Shown here: piece by piece, positions 5,231 through 7,838 of the stretch
Layout of the letters: each line of letters opens with the position of its first letter
How positions within the stretch are numbered: position 1 is the stretch's first letter
DNA from: Elusimicrobia bacterium RBG_16_66_12
GTDB lineage: Bacteria; Elusimicrobiota; Elusimicrobia; UBA1565; UBA9628
Direction: 5' to 3'
Length of the DNA stretch: 7,838 bases
Assembly (NCBI GenBank): GCA_001800005.1
Contig: MGUL01000001.1
Span: 1-7,838 of the forward strand
Program-made: the position numbers and the translations under genes
Notes under the pieces: model-generated
Database searches by the model: none
The model's input: only the letters and a program-made list of their open reading frames with translations
Told to the model about the DNA's origin: nothing

Positions 5231-6242
5231 ACCCCAGCGCCTCCAGGATCTCACCCACCAGGGCCGGCCCTCGGTACACCAGCCCGGTGTAGACCTGCAC
5301 CAGGGCGGCGCCTGCCTCCCGCATCGCCCGGGCTTCCTTGCCGCCGCGAATCCCCCCGACGGCGATGACCGGCAGCCGCCCCTGAGTGCGCCTGACGATC
5401 CGTTCAACGGCTGCCAGCGCCCGCCGAAAGAGCGGTTTTCCACTGAGGCCGCCTGCCTCGCTGCCCAGCGGCGACTCCACGCCCTCGCGCGCCAGCGTCG
5501 TGTTGGTCGCGATCACCCCTTCGACGCCGGCCGATTCGATGACGTCGACGGCCTCATCCAACCCCGCCTCCGTCAGGTCGGGTGACAGCTTGACCAGCAT
5601 CGGCAGCCGCCGGTCCAGGCGGGCCCGGAGCGTCACGAGTTCGGCCAGCAGGCCTTCCAGGTAGACCCTCCCCTGCAAGGATCGCAACCCCAAGGTATTG
5701 GGGGACGAGACATTGATTGCGACGTAGTCCGCCCATGGGCCGAGGGCGAGAAGAAGCCGGCCGTAGTCCCCCGGAGCCGACTCGAGCGGCGTTTCTTTCC
5801 CTTTCCCGATGTTGACCCCGAGAACCACGCCCGGCGTGCGGCGCGCCCGAAGGCGGTCTCGGACGCTCTCGCCTCCGGCGTTGGGGAATCCCAGCCGGTT
5901 GATGAGGGCTTCCTCCTCGACCAGCCGGAACAACCTTGGCCTCGGATTCCCGCCTTGCGCGAGGGGGGTTATCGTGCCGATCTCGAGGTGGCCGAAGCCC
6001 AAGGAGGCCAAACCTCGCAGCGCTCGCCCATCCTTATCGTAGCCGGCCGCCAGCCCTAGTCGGTTGGGGAACGACAGCCCGATCACCTCGACGTGCGTCT
6101 GCGTGCGAGGCGATCCGGAAATCTGCCGAATCACGCGCCGACCCAATGCGACGCGGCTGAGTGCTTCCAGGAGCCACAGAGTCGCCCGATGGGCCTGCTC
6201 CGCATCCACCCGGAAAAGCAGGGGACGCAGGCGCGCGTACAT
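5229..6242 (-). CDS. pyrD: Dihydroorotate dehydrogenase, class 2 (quinone-dependent)
   Basis: PyrD oxidises dihydroorotate to orotate using FMN and passes electrons to quinone at the inner membrane. Class 2 is shown by the N-terminal helical segment before the barrel (LRPLLFRVDAEQAHRATLWL) and by a catalytic serine in NVSSPNT rather than the cysteine of class 1. Numbering from ATG 6242, other landmarks are AAGYDKDG (65-72), NRLGFPN (115-121), the catalytic Ser180, LVKLSPD (216-222), TNTT (246-249), GGLSGKPL (264-271) and YTGLVYRGP (318-326). From this start the protein has 337 residues, close to E. coli PyrD (336), and begins MYARLRP in register with it. A GTG at 6266 in the same frame would add eight residues and overlap the upstream stop; neither start has a strong ribosome-binding site. 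It lies directly downstream of the PyrF-PyrE gene, so one transcript is likely. Confidence 0.95.
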   Translation of the reverse strand: MYARLRPLLFRVDAEQAHRATLWLLEALSRVALGRRVIRQISGSPRTQTHVEVIGLSFPNRLGLAAGYDKDGRALRGLASLGFGHLEIGTITPLAQGGNPRPRLFRLVEEEALINRLGFPNAGGESVRDRLRARRTPGVVLGVNIGKGKETPLESAPGDYGRLLLALGPWADYVAINVSSPNTLGLRSLQGRVYLEGLLAELVTLRARLDRRLPMLVKLSPDLTEAGLDEAVDVIESAGVEGVIATNTTLAREGVESPLGSEAGGLSGKPLFRRALAAVERIVRRTQGRLPVIAVGGIRGGKEARAMREAGAALVQVYTGLVYRGPALVGEILEALG

Positions 6243-6258
6243 ATCCGCCCGAGGTCGG

Positions 6259-7668
6259 TCAGTCACCAGCCTGGGCCAGGAACGCCCGTGTCCGCTCGAG
6301 GTGCTCGGCCAAGATGAGCCCTCGCTGCTCCCAATGATCGAGCAGGGCGCTGAGGGTGAAGACCGCGTGCAGGCGGATGCCCGACTCGGCCAGCGCGGCG
6401 GTGGCCCCGGATTGCCGGTCGATCAGCACGACCACATCGTGCACCAGCAGGCCGACGGCGCGCAGGCGTTCGATGGCCTCGAACTTGCTGCTGCCTGTCG
6501 TGGCCAGATCGTCTACCAGGAGCGCCGTCTCCCCGAAGCGATAGTCCCCTTCCACGGCCGATCGTGTGCCGTACTCTTTGATGTCGAGGCGCGGATAGAT
6601 CAGGGGCCGCCCAATGCGAAGGCAGAGGGCCGTCCCGATCGGCAGCGCCGCGTACGGAATCGCAGCCAGCCGGTCGAAAGGCAGCCTTGCGATCAAAAGG
6701 GCGTACGCCCGAGCCACCATGTCGAGCAAGTCGGGAAACGAGCCGAGCCGCCTCAGGTCGATGTAGATCGGTGAGCGCAACCCGGACTTCAGGAGGAAGT
6801 CACCGAAGCGAACGCAATTCGACTCGATCAGGCGATCGGCCAACCGGGCGCGATCCGGCGGGAGGCCCTGCGGCGTACCCTCCCCCATCTGTCTTCCAGG
6901 ACGGAGGCTTTCACGCAAGCGGCGGGCTTCGGCCCCCGGGTCCGTTGCCCGCGCCAGGCTGCGCGATACCGGCACCAGCACACCCAGCCCGTCGCCTCGC
7001 CGTCCGGCACGGACCGCCGCCTCGAGGTCGCCGCCCTGCTCTCCGACTCCCGGCGCCAGAATCCACACGTCGGGCGCGATCGCTCGCACGGCTGCCAGCG
7101 CAGCCGGATCGGTGGCCCCCACGACCAGGCCGACATTGCCGGCGATGTTCCACGCCGCTGCTCGCCGGGCTACCTCCAAATAGAGAGGGTCTCCGCCGGC
7201 CATGCGCAAGTCCTGCAGGTCCTCCGACCCGGGGTTGGAGGTCTTGCACAAGACGAAGACCGCTTTGTCCTTCTCCGCCAGGAAAGGTTCCAGGGAGTCG
7301 CCGCCCAGATAGGGACTCACCGTGACGGCGTCGGCCTTGAGCACCGCGAAGATCGCCCGCGCATAGGCGGCCGAACTGGAGGCGATGTCGCCGCGCTTGG
7401 CGTCGAGGACCACCGGGGCGTGGCGGCGAGCCGCGGCGATCACCTCTCGGAGGGCGAGCCAGCCGGAGGCGCCCCACGTTTCAAAGAAGGCCGCGTTCGG
7501 TTTGTAGGCGCAGGCCGAGTCGGACGTCGCCTCGATCATCCGCAGGCACCAGGCCTGAGCCGCCTCGGCGTTGTCTTCCCCGATGAACTCCACATGCGGA
7601 TCGAGCCCAACGCACAGCAGGCTGTCGGTCGCCCGCGCCCGAGCCTCCAGGCGTTCGAAGAAGCCCAT
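6259..7668 (-). CDS. pyrFE: Bifunctional OMP decarboxylase / orotate phosphoribosyltransferase (PyrF-PyrE fusion)
   Basis: One 469-residue chain carries the last two steps to UMP: orotate plus PRPP to OMP, then decarboxylation. Residues 1 to about 250 are a type 2 (bacterial long-form) OMP decarboxylase: GLDPH (21-25), YKPNAAFFE (55-63), the catalytic DAKRGD with Asp89, Lys91 and Asp94, SPYLGGDSLEPFL (118-130), and APGVGEQGGD (205-214). Residues about 270-469 are the phosphoribosyltransferase: KSGLRSPIYIDLRR (294-307), the loop IKEYGT (363-368), the PRPP site LLVDDLATTG (383-392), and GIRLHAVFTLSALL (430-443), resembling human UMPS. The domain order is the reverse of human UMPS. Leu361 occupies a loop position where Lys is usual. 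ATG 7668 is chosen because GAGG (7678-7681) precedes it by 9 nt; ATG 7677 has no spacing to that site. Confidence 0.95.
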   Translation of the reverse strand: MGFFERLEARARATDSLLCVGLDPHVEFIGEDNAEAAQAWCLRMIEATSDSACAYKPNAAFFETWGASGWLALREVIAAARRHAPVVLDAKRGDIASSSAAYARAIFAVLKADAVTVSPYLGGDSLEPFLAEKDKAVFVLCKTSNPGSEDLQDLRMAGGDPLYLEVARRAAAWNIAGNVGLVVGATDPAALAAVRAIAPDVWILAPGVGEQGGDLEAAVRAGRRGDGLGVLVPVSRSLARATDPGAEARRLRESLRPGRQMGEGTPQGLPPDRARLADRLIESNCVRFGDFLLKSGLRSPIYIDLRRLGSFPDLLDMVARAYALLIARLPFDRLAAIPYAALPIGTALCLRIGRPLIYPRLDIKEYGTRSAVEGDYRFGETALLVDDLATTGSSKFEAIERLRAVGLLVHDVVVLIDRQSGATAALAESGIRLHAVFTLSALLDHWEQRGLILAEHLERTRAFLAQAGD

Positions 7669-7670
7669 GG

Positions 7671-7838
7671 CTACCATCCTCGTACTCGCGTGGGTCGAAC
7701 CCGAATGGGAACGGCGTAGTCTCGAGCGAACGAAGCCGGGGTCATGTCCAGGTCGCGAATCCCAGGCCGGTATTTGCGCAGATAGTCCGCACGGCGATCG
7801 GCCGGCGGAGCCCGGCGGTCGACTCGGGCGGTCCCCGT
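7671..7838 (-). CDS. C-terminal end of a probable PPOX-class (flavin/F420) protein (partial)
   Basis: Fifty-five codons enter from the window edge and end at TAG (7671-7673). The readable end includes ADYLRKYRPGIRDLDM, then TPASFARDYAVPIRVRPTRV and a final RGW. From memory this resembles the C-terminus of pyridoxamine-5'-phosphate-oxidase-like, often F420-dependent, proteins, in which a KY...FA..Y..PIRV.PTR pattern closes the split barrel. The catalytic and cofactor-binding part lies outside the window, so neither cofactor nor substrate can be judged. It runs in the same direction as the PyrF-PyrE gene, 2 nt upstream of its chosen start, so the two are probably co-transcribed. The reading frame is well supported by the tight junction; the family name is tentative. 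Confidence 0.6.
   Translation of the reverse strand, partial: TGTARVDRRAPPADRRADYLRKYRPGIRDLDMTPASFARDYAVPIRVRPTRVRGW
7678..7681 (-). promoter_or_regulatory. Ribosome-binding site of the PyrF-PyrE gene
   Basis: GAGG on the minus strand lies 9 nt before ATG 7668 and directly abuts ATG 7677, which favours the inner start. It sits inside the coding end of the upstream gene, whose TAG stop ends 2 nt before ATG 7668. This layout is typical of translational coupling. Confidence 0.6.

Overview
This window comes from a GC-rich bacterium of uncertain phylum. The gene content is a DtxR-FeoB-FeoA iron module, a fused PyrF-PyrE enzyme, a class 2 PyrD and a possible PPOX-family neighbour. It would fit an uncultured lineage such as NC10, Rokubacteria or Nitrospirota, but this is a weak inference and no marker gene fixes it.

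Layout. (1) 1-784, minus strand: the first 261 codons of a zinc-ribbon protein with two predicted membrane segments near the window edge; function unknown. (2) 785-947: a divergent control region. It holds a TATAAT box for the minus-strand gene, an 11-bp direct repeat at its -35 position, a 12-bp inverted repeat around its likely transcription start, and a perfect 20-bp palindrome just before the plus-strand operon. (3) 948-4098, plus strand: a tightly overlapping ferrous-iron operon. It encodes a DtxR/IdeR-type metal sensor, the FeoB GTPase/transporter, and a FeoA-domain protein with an eight-cysteine N-terminal module. (4) 4099-4473: a gene-free stretch with several nested inverted repeats, ending in the promoter of the next gene. 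(5) 4474-4992, plus strand: a histone-H1-like Lys/Arg repeat tail fused to a LysM domain, closed by a strong intrinsic terminator. (6) 5046-5228: a short gene-free convergent spacer. (7) 5229-7838, minus strand: a pyrimidine cluster whose genes abut or overlap. It reads from a partial PPOX-like gene into a fused OMP decarboxylase/orotate phosphoribosyltransferase and then dihydroorotate dehydrogenase.

How it works together. The regulator carries iron-type ligands (Met11, Cys103, Glu106, His107) and sits 11 bp from a DtxR-type palindrome, so iron-dependent autorepression of the regulator-feoB-feoA operon is the natural model. On the minus strand, PyrD makes orotate and the PyrF-PyrE fusion turns it into UMP, so the last three chemical steps of de novo pyrimidine synthesis lie in two adjacent genes.

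The most unusual item is the H1-like/LysM fusion. It joins a nucleic-acid-binding type of tail to a domain best known from cell-wall proteins, with no visible export signal.
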